A DNA stretch of 18,163 nucleotides from Thermoplasmata archaeon (GTDB taxonomy: Archaea; Thermoplasmatota; E2; UBA202; JdFR-43): contig JAGGYX010000013.1 in NCBI GenBank assembly GCA_021162305.1, positions 1 through 18,163 on the forward strand. Direction: 5' to 3'. Positions 10,795 through 18,163 of this stretch are shown here, in pieces; position 1 is the stretch's first letter; every line of letters begins with the position of its first letter. The translations under genes and the position numbers were made by a program. The notes beneath the pieces are model-generated. The model worked only from the letters and a program-made list of their open reading frames with translations, was not told where the DNA came from and searched no databases.

Positions 10795-11915
10795 TGAAAC
10801 AAAATGAGCTAAAGCCAATTAGATTTATCAAAAATGATTTTATGTTATTCGTCTTTTTTATTTTATTTGTTATTCTCACAATGTTATTCCCATGGCAAAT
10901 AGCTAAATATTCTTCATTTGTTGATTGGAGAACAATAGCAACGCTTGCTGGACTATTAATGATTACAACTGGATTAAAAGAAAGCAAGTATTTTAATCTC
11001 TTTTCAAGAAAAATACTGGAAAAATTGAAAGATGAAAGAAATCTCGCAATCTTTTTAATTTCCATTTCAATAATATTTTCTACATTTCTTACCAATGATG
11101 TAACTCTTTTCATTGTTGTCCCTCTTACCCTTAGTTTTCAGAATATAATAAAGAGCGACTTTTCTAAATTAATAATATTTGAAGCAATATCTGTCAACGC
11201 CGGCTCTGCTCTGACGCCCATTGGCAATCCTCAGAACATTTTCCTGTGGCATAAATGGGGCATTTCCTTCATAGCATTCATGATAAAAATGATTCCTCTT
11301 GTTACTGTTCTTATTGCAATTCTTTTAATATTTGCATTGATTTTTTTCAAAAGCAAGAAAATTGAATTTCTGGACAAAATCAATGAAAATGGGGTAAGAA
11401 GAAACTTATTTATATCTTCCATAACAATGTTTGTGATTTACATTGTTTCGCTTCAATTAAAACAGTTCTATTTTATACTGCCATTCATTTTTCTATTTTA
11501 TTTGATATTTTACAGGAAAGATGTTTTACCAAAAGTTGATTGGTTATTGCTCTTGTTATTCATTATCATATTCATAGACTTTCGTGTTTTATCATCTATT
11601 CCTGTCATATATGAAGGCATTCATAAATTGTTAGAGCTTGAACATACTAAAAGTGTGTTTTTATTCTCAGCATTCATATCCCAATTAATCAGCAATGTGC
11701 CAGCAAGCGTATTCGTTTCAAAATTTAGCAATTGCTGGCTGGGCATAACATATGGAGTAAACATTGGAGGAAATGGTTTGGCAATAGCTTCCCTGGCTAA
11801 TGTCATTGCATTGAGGATGGCAAAAAATAAAAAAATCTGGATAGATTTCCATAAATATTCCATACCATATTTTCTGATTACTTTAATAATCATATACGCG
11901 TTTTTTGTTATTTGA
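10794..11915 (+). CDS. SLC13/ArsB-type ion transporter (IT superfamily)
   Basis: A 373-residue integral membrane protein with about ten hydrophobic segments. Two pseudo-repeat hairpin motifs of the ion-transporter superfamily are clear: FLTNDVTLFIVVPL with SVNAGSALTPIGNPQNIF (98-150), and LISNVPASVFVSKF with GVNIGGNGLAIASLANVIAL (298-340). Relatives move arsenite, sodium-coupled dicarboxylates or other anions across the cytoplasmic membrane; the substrate cannot be called from sequence. It is the last gene of the operon and starts TAATG, sharing one base with the taw2 stop. About 370 residues is slightly short for ArsB (about 430). No arsenic regulator is nearby, so I do not name it arsB. Confidence 0.85.
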   Translation: MKQNELKPIRFIKNDFMLFVFFILFVILTMLFPWQIAKYSSFVDWRTIATLAGLLMITTGLKESKYFNLFSRKILEKLKDERNLAIFLISISIIFSTFLTNDVTLFIVVPLTLSFQNIIKSDFSKLIIFEAISVNAGSALTPIGNPQNIFLWHKWGISFIAFMIKMIPLVTVLIAILLIFALIFFKSKKIEFLDKINENGVRRNLFISSITMFVIYIVSLQLKQFYFILPFIFLFYLIFYRKDVLPKVDWLLLLLFIIIFIDFRVLSSIPVIYEGIHKLLELEHTKSVFLFSAFISQLISNVPASVFVSKFSNCWLGITYGVNIGGNGLAIASLANVIALRMAKNKKIWIDFHKYSIPYFLITLIIIYAFFVI

Positions 11916-11938
11916 ATAATCATATCAAAAGCAGCAAG

Positions 11939-11946
11939 TTTATTAA
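11939..11946 (+). promoter_or_regulatory. Putative TATA box for the 86-residue gene
   Basis: TTTATTAA is centred 26 bases before the ATG at 11969, in a gene-free gap of 53 bases behind the permease stop. The spacing fits a leaderless transcript and supports the ATG at 11969 over the internal one at 12008. Confidence 0.4.
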
Positions 11947-11968
11947 CCATTTCAATCATTCCATATAA

Positions 11969-12229
11969 ATGCTTTCAATAAGTAAATGCGAGCCAGAGAA
12001 AATAGATATGCTTCCAGATGATATACAAAAGCTTGTATGGAGAGCATTTTTTTATCTTTCTCAAATTGAAAATTATTTGAATAAACGCTCTTTCAGGAGA
12101 GATGAGTCGCCAATAAAAAAATTTTATAAGTATTGCAACGCCTTGGAGAATCTTGAGAGGATAATTGAAAAAAAATGCGAGAAAAAGGGAATAGATAAAG
12201 TTGTTTTATTTTACAATGGCAAAAATTAA
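11969..12229 (+). CDS. Small hypothetical protein next to hypC
   Basis: An 86-residue, helix-rich, basic protein that I do not recognise. It has MLPDDIQKLVWRAFFYLSQI followed by a KFYKYCNALENLERIIEKK stretch suggestive of two or three helices, and three cysteines with no metal-binding spacing. No membrane segment or signal peptide. No Shine-Dalgarno site precedes the ATG, but a TATA-like box sits 26 bases upstream. It ends 24 bases before hypC and might share its transcript. It may be a helical adaptor; no role is claimed. The open frame, upstream promoter and lack of overlap with other genes support it as real. Confidence 0.5.
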   Translation: MLSISKCEPEKIDMLPDDIQKLVWRAFFYLSQIENYLNKRSFRRDESPIKKFYKYCNALENLERIIEKKCEKKGIDKVVLFYNGKN

Positions 12230-12235
12230 AATATT
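12225..12235 (+). promoter_or_regulatory. Putative TATA box of hypC
   Basis: ATTAAAATATT is centred about 24 bases before the hypC ATG at 12254, and the ATG has no ribosome site. This suggests a leaderless hypC transcript of its own, independent of the 86-residue gene that ends at 12229, although read-through is also possible. Confidence 0.4.
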
Positions 12236-12253
12236 GATTGCATATCAAAAACA

Positions 12254-12469
12254 ATGTGCCTTGCCATTCCCGGAAGGATTGTAAAAATAGAAGGAGAACA
12301 TGCCATTGTTGATTATGGCGGAGCAAGCAGGAAAGCAAACATAAGTCTTGTTGATGTAAATGTCGGAGACTATGTCATTGTTCATGCTGGTTTTGCCATA
12401 CAAAAGTTAAATGAAAAAGAGGCTATTGAAACATTGAAAACATGGGAAGAGTTGTTGAAAAATCAATAG
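12254..12469 (+). CDS. hypC: HypC, [NiFe]-hydrogenase maturation chaperone
   Basis: A 71-residue HypC/HupF protein. The opening MCLAIPG carries the essential Cys2, exposed after Met removal, which holds the Fe(CN)2CO group while it is built on HypD and then hands it to the hydrogenase large subunit. The VGDYVIVHAGFAIQKL block (about 36-51) and the helical tail ending TLKTWEEL are typical. Length is normal. The start is fixed by the conserved MCLAIPG; no Shine-Dalgarno site is present and a TATA-like box lies 24 bases upstream. Its last seven bases overlap the end of hypD, which runs the opposite way, so the two partners are convergent, not co-transcribed. Confidence 0.95.
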   Translation: MCLAIPGRIVKIEGEHAIVDYGGASRKANISLVDVNVGDYVIVHAGFAIQKLNEKEAIETLKTWEELLKNQ

Positions 12470-13542
12470 GTTTTTCCATGCCCATATTTATATTCAATGG
12501 CACATGCTCCCTCGCTACTCACCATGCATGGCCCAATGGGCGTGGAAGGTGTGCATGCTTTGCCAAATAAAGGGCATTCCCATGAATGTATTTCCCCTCT
12601 TATGACCTCGCTGCATCTGCAGCCTGCTGGCTCCTCAAATTTTTGATGGCTAACTGGCTCTATCAAATCTTCAAAAACTTTTTTCGCATTCAGCTCCTCA
12701 TATTCCTCTTTTATCTCCATTCCGCTTTTTTTCAAAACTGGAAAACCACGCCATTCTATATCGCTTGGATAAAACACTTCATTCATCAAAGCCTTTGCCT
12801 TTTCATTCCCTTCTGGTTTGACAACCCTGCTGTATTCAATTTCCACTTTTGCCTCACCATTTTCAATTTGCCTCACAATCATGTAAACAGCAATAAGCAT
12901 ATCAAGAGGTTCAAATCCAGCAATTATCTGTGGTATTCCATATTTTTGAGAGATGATCTCCCATGGTTTACTCCCTATTATCGTTGAGACATGTCCTGGC
13001 AATATTATTCCATCGAGCTCGACTTTCCCCATCTCAGCTATGCCAATCACGGCGGGCGGAGTAAAGCGATGAGAGCTATAAACATAAAAATTTGGGGGCA
13101 TTTTTTTAATTATGTGCGCTGTTGATGGAGCTGTTGTTTCAAAGCCAACACCGAAAAAAACAACTGGCTTGCTATTCTTTTCGGCAATTTTCAATACATC
13201 TTCTATGCTATAAACAACCCTGATATCCTTTCCTTTTGCTTTTTCATCTGCAAGCGAACCATTTTTGCCGGGGGAGCGAAGCATATCTCCATATAATGCA
13301 ATGATTGCTTTTTCTGCTATTGCTTTAACTTCTTCTATCTCTCTTATGGTTGTTACGCATACAGGGCAGCCCGGGCCTTCGCGAACATCTATGCCAATAT
13401 CAAAGAAAATTTTGTCCAATCCATGTTTAACGAGAGTATCCTGATGCGTTCCACACACATGCATTATTTTCAAATCCAACTTTTTCTTCTTCAGTTCTTC
13501 ATGAATTTTTCTGGCAATGGTTTCATCCCTAAATTGAAACAT
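12463..13542 (-). CDS. hypD: HypD, [NiFe]-hydrogenase maturation iron-sulfur protein
   Basis: A 359-residue HypD, the scaffold on which iron receives its CN and CO ligands with HypC, HypE and HypF. Visible are CGTHQ with C30, GPGCPVC with C59 and C62, GFETTAPSTA (133-142) and PGHVSTIIG. The C-terminal cluster region has C308, C310, C323, C330, C339 and C347 in contexts usual for the 4Fe-4S site. Length is normal (about 350-380). The start MFQFRD at 13542 has a TTTTTTAAATA box about 23 bases upstream and no ribosome site, again fitting leaderless transcription. No hypE, hypF, hypA, hypB or hydrogenase gene is in the window. Confidence 0.96.
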   Translation of the reverse strand: MFQFRDETIARKIHEELKKKKLDLKIMHVCGTHQDTLVKHGLDKIFFDIGIDVREGPGCPVCVTTIREIEEVKAIAEKAIIALYGDMLRSPGKNGSLADEKAKGKDIRVVYSIEDVLKIAEKNSKPVVFFGVGFETTAPSTAHIIKKMPPNFYVYSSHRFTPPAVIGIAEMGKVELDGIILPGHVSTIIGSKPWEIISQKYGIPQIIAGFEPLDMLIAVYMIVRQIENGEAKVEIEYSRVVKPEGNEKAKALMNEVFYPSDIEWRGFPVLKKSGMEIKEEYEELNAKKVFEDLIEPVSHQKFEEPAGCRCSEVIRGEIHSWECPLFGKACTPSTPIGPCMVSSEGACAIEYKYGHGKTY

Positions 13543-13559
13543 TGTTTTGCAATGATATA

Positions 13560-13570
13560 TTTTTTAAATA
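13560..13570 (-). promoter_or_regulatory. Putative TATA box of hypD
   Basis: The plus-strand TTTTTTAAATA reads TATTTAAAAAA toward hypD and is centred about 23 bases before its ATG. With no ribosome site in between, a leaderless transcript is the simplest reading. Confidence 0.4.
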
Positions 13571-13604
13571 CTTGGTGCTTCCTCCTTCTGGATACAGATA
13601 CAAA

Positions 13605-13622
13605 AGAATATTTTTATATTCT
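13605..13622. repeat. AT-rich inverted repeat
   Basis: AGAATAT and ATATTCT are perfect 7-base inverted repeats around a TTTT loop. The site lies between the divergent hypD and mod genes. It is weak as an RNA hairpin because it is nearly all A and T; it could be a regulator half-site pair or chance in AT-rich DNA. Confidence 0.3.
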
Positions 13623-13679
13623 GTTTGCATTATTTATTGATGGAAAATGAAAATACTTCGTTTATCGTTTTAAATCATA

Positions 13680-13708
13680 CAATTTCCCGAAAATACTGCG
13701 GGAAATTG
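13680..13708. repeat. Perfect 10-base inverted repeat upstream of the Type III RM genes
   Basis: CAATTTCCCG (13680-13689) and CGGGAAATTG (13699-13708) are exact reverse complements separated by nine bases. The arms are more GC-rich at the inner end than the surrounding DNA. The site is immediately upstream of a TTATAT box (13712-13717) and 43 bases before the mod ATG, so it is well placed as an operator or activator site for the restriction-modification genes. It could also form an RNA hairpin if transcription starts farther upstream. Confidence 0.7.
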
Positions 13709-13710
13709 GA

Positions 13711-13718
13711 GTTATATG
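13711..13718 (+). promoter_or_regulatory. Putative TATA box of the mod-res operon
   Basis: GTTATATG is centred about 36 bases before the mod ATG at 13751, predicting a leader of about ten bases that includes the AGGTG ribosome site. An alternative box, TTTTAAAT near 13668-13675, would place the inverted repeat within the start region or leader. Confidence 0.4.
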
Positions 13719-13750
13719 TCGTATGTGCCCAATAAAAAGAGGTGTATGGA

Positions 13751-15829
13751 ATGAGAAGATTAACTGAGTATCAAATAAATACAATTTGCGAGTTATTGAA
13801 AGAGGGAAAGCCATTACCAGAAGAATATAGATGGCTACTTTTTGAGGGGAAGCAAGAAACAGAGTTAATTTATGCAGGAAAAACGAGAGAGGTGGATGTT
13901 ATTGCTGATACAATGGCGGTGCCACTTCAAAAAGTAAAAGTTTTTGGAGATATAAGTAACAATGAGTGGCACAATCTGTTGATTTTTGGTGATAATTTAC
14001 AGATTTTGAAAACTTTACTCAAATGGAAAGAAGAAGGAAAATTGAAAAATCCTGATGGAGCGAAAGGAGTTAAATTAATCTATATAGATCCTCCATTTGG
14101 AACAGGAGATGTTTATGGAAGGAATAATATAGGTGCATATTCGGCAAAACTGATGGGTGCAAAATATCTGGAATGGCTGAGACAAAGGATAATTCTATTA
14201 AGAGAATTGCTTGCCGATGATGGGAGTTTCTACATGAGAACTGACTACCACTTTGGGCATTATATGAAGGTTTTGTTGGATGAGATTTTTGGGAAAGAGA
14301 ATTTTAGGAATGAAATTATCATAAATAGAACCAAAAAGATTTTTGAGGGAATTAATAGATTTAATACGGCTACAGATTCAGTGTTTTTCTATACTAAAGG
14401 AGATATTTATACTTTCAATGGATTTAAAAAGGAGAGGAAAGAACAAAAATGGATACCAATGCACTCTCCTGGTATAAGATGGACAAAAGTTGATGAAAAA
14501 TACTTGAAATATTATAAATCAGAGCAATTAAAAGAAAAAAATGGTAAATATTACTCGCGTGGCAGAGTTTTTAAAGATAGAGTTATAATGCCCCCTGAAG
14601 GGCGTCATTGGACGTTCACGCAAGAGAGGTTAGAGAAATATAAACAGCAAGGTAGAATCAGACTGAATCCTAAAACAGGAATTTTAGAGTATTTAACTAG
14701 CGCCGAAGAAATTGTTGATTCTAATTGGACAGATATCCCTGGTTACTCGTTCAGATGGAAATATCCAACCGAAAATTCTGAAGAATTATTAGAACGCATA
14801 ATCAAAGCTTCTTCCAACGAAAGAGATATTGTACTTGATGCTTTCGCTGGAAGTGGAACTAGTGGAGCAGTGGCAGAAAAGCTTAGGAGGAGATGGATAA
14901 TGATTGATTCCTCAAAATTTGCCATCTATACAATGATTAAGAGGATGCTCAATCTTAAAGAGAAAATAGGTAACAAAGGCAGACACTTGATACCAAAATC
15001 ATTTGCTGTTTACAATGCCGGGCTTTATGATATGAAAATTTTAAAGAAGTTACCTTTCAAAGAGTATCGCAAGTTTGCTTTAGAACTTTTCCAGTGTAAA
15101 GATGAACCTCATACATTAGCGGGAATTGAACTTGATGGATACTTAGGACAAAATGATGTTTTGATATTTAAATGGAAGAAAAATGGAAACAAAAAAACAG
15201 AATATGTAATGGATAGAGGTTTCATCGATAACCTTCATTCAATTTTAGGAGATAGAATTGGTAAGAGATTTTTTATTATTGCACCAGCTGCAAGTGTTCT
15301 ATTTCTGGAGGATTATATCGAAAAAGAAGGTATAAAATACTATGTTCTGAGAATCCCGTACTCCGTAATTGATGAACTTCATAAAAAGAATTTCAAAGCT
15401 TTAAAACAACCCACAGCAGACATGAATGTAAACGACGTTATGGAACAAATTGGCTTTGATTTTATTTACCCTCCAGATGTTGAATGTGAATATTATATCG
15501 AAAAACCACAAGATAAATTGGTTGAAGAAGCGGTTATAAAAATAAAGAAATTCAGAAGCAACATAATCTCTAAAAAACCAATTCCTGAAGAAAACCTTAG
15601 TTTTAAGGCTTTATCAATGGTCATGATTGATTACGATTTCAACGGAGAATATTTTGATATGGACGATAAGTGGTTTGCTTCTGATTTAGAAAAAACTGGT
15701 TATGAAATCAGAATTAATCCTGAAAAAATCGGGGAGAAAATGATGATCATCTATATGGATGTTTATGGGAACGAGAAAAAGGAGGTTAAGAGCATAGAAG
15801 ATTTTGAACGAGGGAATAAAAATGCCTAA
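13751..15829 (+). CDS. Type III restriction-modification DNA methyltransferase (Mod)
   Basis: A 692-residue beta-class amino-methyltransferase that recognises the target site and methylates adenine (or less likely cytosine) on DNA; in Type III systems it also forms the complex with Res. Motif IV IDPPFGTG is near the N-terminus (112-119), motif X YPTENSEELLERII is at about 338-351 and the AdoMet motif I DAFAGSGT follows (363-370). The region between about 190 and 320 is the likely target-recognition domain; the C-terminal 300 residues match the usual Mod tail. AGAGGTG lies six bases before the ATG at 13751, so I prefer it to the GTG at 13742, which is within the ribosome site. The gene is intact and overlaps res by eight bases. 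No simple-sequence repeat for phase variation was seen in it. Confidence 0.93.
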   Translation: MRRLTEYQINTICELLKEGKPLPEEYRWLLFEGKQETELIYAGKTREVDVIADTMAVPLQKVKVFGDISNNEWHNLLIFGDNLQILKTLLKWKEEGKLKNPDGAKGVKLIYIDPPFGTGDVYGRNNIGAYSAKLMGAKYLEWLRQRIILLRELLADDGSFYMRTDYHFGHYMKVLLDEIFGKENFRNEIIINRTKKIFEGINRFNTATDSVFFYTKGDIYTFNGFKKERKEQKWIPMHSPGIRWTKVDEKYLKYYKSEQLKEKNGKYYSRGRVFKDRVIMPPEGRHWTFTQERLEKYKQQGRIRLNPKTGILEYLTSAEEIVDSNWTDIPGYSFRWKYPTENSEELLERIIKASSNERDIVLDAFAGSGTSGAVAEKLRRRWIMIDSSKFAIYTMIKRMLNLKEKIGNKGRHLIPKSFAVYNAGLYDMKILKKLPFKEYRKFALELFQCKDEPHTLAGIELDGYLGQNDVLIFKWKKNGNKKTEYVMDRGFIDNLHSILGDRIGKRFFIIAPAASVLFLEDYIEKEGIKYYVLRIPYSVIDELHKKNFKALKQPTADMNVNDVMEQIGFDFIYPPDVECEYYIEKPQDKLVEEAVIKIKKFRSNIISKKPIPEENLSFKALSMVMIDYDFNGEYFDMDDKWFASDLEKTGYEIRINPEKIGEKMMIIYMDVYGNEKKEVKSIEDFERGNKNA

Positions 15830-17477
15830 GGTTTTTACTGTAAAAGCAAGTGATCTTGTATTAAAGGTTTCAGAAAATATAGATCCCACAGTAGTTGATA
15901 TTTCTAAATATGAGGCATTTTTGGATGCATTATGTGGACCCAGAGAATTCCAGAAAGACGCAATAAGAACAGTTTTAAGGTATTTACTTGGAGGACGGTA
16001 TAAAAATTTAAGAGATTTGGCAGAAGAAAATTATAACAACAACCCTGCACTCAGAGAACTCTATCCTACTTTCGCAGATTTTGAAAAGCATTTACAACTA
16101 CCTGATAAACTTGCCTGCACAATTGACCTAGCAACAGGAACTGGTAAAAGTTATGTTTTATATGGCATCGCAAGAATTATGCTTGCTGAGGGAGCAGTCG
16201 ATAGAGTTTTGTTGCTTACTCCTTCTACCACTATTGAGAAAGGACTTATAGAAAAGTTTAAGACGTTATCAGGAGATGCTGACCTATTAAGGCTCATCTC
16301 AGAAGATGCAAAGATAAGGAATCCCAGAATTATAAATGCAACTCAAACGATTAAAGAAGGTGATATTTGCATCGAAAACATTCACGCAGTTTATGAATAT
16401 GTGAAATCTTCGGTAGAAGATAGTTTAACAGGAAGAGGTGAAAGAACTCTAGTTTTGTGTGACGAGGTCCATCACGCTTATAATCCACCAGGTAGAGATC
16501 AGGCAATTAAAAAATGGAAGGAATTTTTGTTAAATCCGAAATATAACTTCAGGTATATTGTTGGAGATACAGGAACTGCATATATTGGCAATGATTACTT
16601 TACCGATGTTGTTTACAGATATTCATTAAGGGAGGCAATCGAGGAAAGAACAATCAAAACTATAAGATATGTAGCAGAAGATAGTTCAGGTGGTGAGTGT
16701 GAAAAGTTTCAGAAGATTTATGATAATCATCTTGAAAATAAAATGCGATACCGAAAGGTAAAACCGATCACAATTATAGTAACAAAGAATATTTCTTCAT
16801 GTAAAAGACTAACTGAGAAATGGATTAATTTTATTGCCGAGCAAGAAGGGATATCAAAAGAGGATGCTGAGAAAAAGGTTTTAATCGTAACTTCTTCTCC
16901 CGAGCATAAAGAAAATGTTTTAAAACTTGATAGAGTAGATGACAAGGATGATCCAACAGAATGGATAACATCTGTAAGCATGCTGACAGAAGGATGGGAT
17001 GTAAAAAATGTTTTTCAAATAGTACCACATGAAGAAAGAGCATTTAATTCAAAGTTGTTGATTGCTCAGGTATTGGGTAGAGGATTAAGGATTCCTTTAG
17101 AATACAAAGGAGAACAACCCGTAGTTACAGTATTTAATCACGATAACTGGGCAAAGAACATAAAGCATCTCGTAGAAGAAGTCATGGAAATTGAGAAAAG
17201 ATTACACACCTATCCAATAATTAAAGAAAAAGATTACAATTTTGAACTCTATCAAATTAAATATAAAAAGGAGGAAAAGGAAGTTGAAGTTCCACAAACA
17301 GAACCTTATGAGTTGTTGAAGAAAGGTTATATCACATACTCAACACAGATTAAAAGTGTTGAAAAAGAAACTATTTATGAAAGAGTCATAACAGGCATTA
17401 GAGAGGAAAAGGCTACCTACATTACCTACAAGATGTATCCTATTGATGTTGTTGCACAGGAGTTTGGAATAGATTAA
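15822..17477 (+). CDS. Type III restriction enzyme Res, helicase part (ends early by frameshift)
   Basis: The frame gives 551 residues with the DEAD-box-like motor of Type III Res: Walker A ATGTGKS (104-110), DEVHH (214-218) as motif II, TEGWDVKNV (389-397) and QVLGRGLR (416-423) as motif VI. The ATG at 15822 is used rather than the TTG at 15804, since GAGGGA lies eight bases before it. The frame ends at TAA 17475-17477, far short of the roughly 900 residues usual for Res, and the expected nuclease domain continues in another frame. If translated as is, the product could use ATP and bind Mod but should not cut DNA. Confidence 0.9.
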   Translation: MPKVFTVKASDLVLKVSENIDPTVVDISKYEAFLDALCGPREFQKDAIRTVLRYLLGGRYKNLRDLAEENYNNNPALRELYPTFADFEKHLQLPDKLACTIDLATGTGKSYVLYGIARIMLAEGAVDRVLLLTPSTTIEKGLIEKFKTLSGDADLLRLISEDAKIRNPRIINATQTIKEGDICIENIHAVYEYVKSSVEDSLTGRGERTLVLCDEVHHAYNPPGRDQAIKKWKEFLLNPKYNFRYIVGDTGTAYIGNDYFTDVVYRYSLREAIEERTIKTIRYVAEDSSGGECEKFQKIYDNHLENKMRYRKVKPITIIVTKNISSCKRLTEKWINFIAEQEGISKEDAEKKVLIVTSSPEHKENVLKLDRVDDKDDPTEWITSVSMLTEGWDVKNVFQIVPHEERAFNSKLLIAQVLGRGLRIPLEYKGEQPVVTVFNHDNWAKNIKHLVEEVMEIEKRLHTYPIIKEKDYNFELYQIKYKKEEKEVEVPQTEPYELLKKGYITYSTQIKSVEKETIYERVITGIREEKATYITYKMYPIDVVAQEFGID

Positions 17478-18163
17478 AAGTATTTGACATCGAAGAAGGA
17501 ACAAATTATGCAGATAAATTCACTCTCCAAAAAATTAGAGAGATCATTAAAAATTCATTGAATAAAATTGGATGGAAGGAAGATACAGTAAGTGAGGAGA
17601 ATTATAGGAAGACGTTACAGGCATTTGGTGTAATAAAAAGGAAACGTGCTAAAACAATTCGGTTTGATTTAGAAATTAAAGAGTTGGAGAAATTAAATAC
17701 TTCACAAATGAAGAAAGCGTCACTGGGAATTGGAGCGTTTCGGAGAGGTGCTACAGTATTCTACGATGAAGATTCATTAAGATTATCGAACGATGAAGAT
17801 GTTGTAGTACTAAAGGAACTAATAGATGATGAAACTTTACCGAGAATGGCTATTAAAGAGGTTAAAAACAAATTTTTATTTAAAACACCTTTAAATGTAG
17901 TATTCGCTCATTCCGCGCCAGAAAGACGATTTATAGAAAAGCTAACGCTCGAATCCAACGCAAAGTTAATCGATGCTTGGATAAAATCAAGAGACACAGG
18001 GTTTTATAGTATAGAATACTCATGGCGTAAAGGAGAACATCCTAAGCAAGGTAAATTTAATCCAGATTTCTTTTTGAAAATAAATAATAATATAATCGTA
18101 ATAGAAATAAAGGATGATGATCTAATTAATAAGGTTAAGGAAGGTGGCGATATTGCTAAAGAA
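17471..18163 (+). pseudogene. Res C-terminal part with PD-(D/E)XK nuclease, out of frame and cut by window edge
   Basis: From 17471 a frame shifted by -1 stays open for 231 codons to the window end and has no start codon near its beginning. It reads on smoothly from the helicase part: LKVFDIEEGTNYADKFTLQK first, later APERRFIEKLTLES, and finally NPDFFLKI and IVIEIKDDD. The last two fit a PD-(D/E)XK nuclease, with Asp at 18065, Glu at 18104 and Lys at 18110. Restoring one T in GATTAAAAG (17472-17480) gives EFGIDLKVFD without a break, so a single-base loss in a T run explains the split. It may be a genuine mutation or a sequencing or assembly error. The gene would continue past 18163. Confidence 0.88.

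Noticed and set aside
10794..11915. Naming the permease arsB
   Set aside because: The family motifs fit the wider IT superfamily and no arsenic resistance genes or regulator are nearby.
13605..13622. Transcription terminator
   Set aside because: The hairpin is almost pure A/T and lies upstream of both neighbouring genes, not behind either of them.
17466..17482. Programmed -1 ribosomal frameshift in res
   Set aside because: No XXXYYYZ slippery heptamer in the zero frame before the TAA and no obvious downstream stem; a one-base loss explains the data more simply.

Overview
The window looks archaeal. Strong markers are a two-domain Cdc48/VAT-type AAA ATPase, a Taw2-like tRNA wyosine enzyme, a COG1411 HisA-related protein, a DUF2240 protein, and archaeal promoter grammar: TATA-like boxes centred about 23-26 nt before many start codons, with GAGGTGA Shine-Dalgarno motifs mainly on operon-internal genes. 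DNA is AT-rich. The secreted beta-helix protein at the left edge has the wording common in Thermoplasmata-related Euryarchaeota, so I lean to that group, but the sequence alone does not fix the lineage. HypC/HypD imply a [NiFe]-hydrogenase elsewhere in the genome, hence probably anaerobic or hydrogen-linked metabolism.

Layout. 1-458 (-): 5' part of an exported parallel beta-helix protein, cut by the window edge. 490-1910 (-): two-subunit class I fumarase, alpha then beta, overlapping. 2025-2449 (+): frameshifted remnant of a secreted-protein gene. 2511-3026 (+): three-helix membrane protein that resembles Pycsar-type effectors (DUF5706/PycTM-like). 3019-6862 (-): an apparent stress operon, Hsp20 -> Cdc48 -> four-CBS protein with an HPF-like C-terminus. 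6942-7193 (+): small zinc-ribbon protein. 7183-8255 (-): helix-hairpin-helix protein and UlaG-like metallo-beta-lactamase fold protein, coupled by an ATGA overlap. 8306-11915 (+): tightly packed operon COG1411 - DUF2240 - UbiX - Taw2 - SLC13/ArsB-like permease. 11969-12469 (+): small unknown protein, then HypC. 12463-13542 (-): HypD, convergent with and overlapping HypC. 13751-18163 (+): Type III restriction-modification Mod and Res genes running off the right edge.

How the genes fit together. Fumarase serves the TCA cycle or its reductive branch. Hsp20, the Cdc48 unfoldase and the CBS/HPF protein form a plausible proteostasis-plus-ribosome-dormancy module. HypC and HypD together build the Fe(CN)2CO ligand set of hydrogenase. 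UbiX would supply prenylated FMN to a UbiD-family decarboxylase located elsewhere. The Type III Mod gene is intact. Res is split by a one-base frameshift exactly between its helicase and PD-(D/E)XK nuclease parts, so restriction may be off while methylation remains on. A perfect 10-bp inverted repeat sits just upstream of mod. No tRNA, rRNA, CRISPR array or insertion sequence was recognised.
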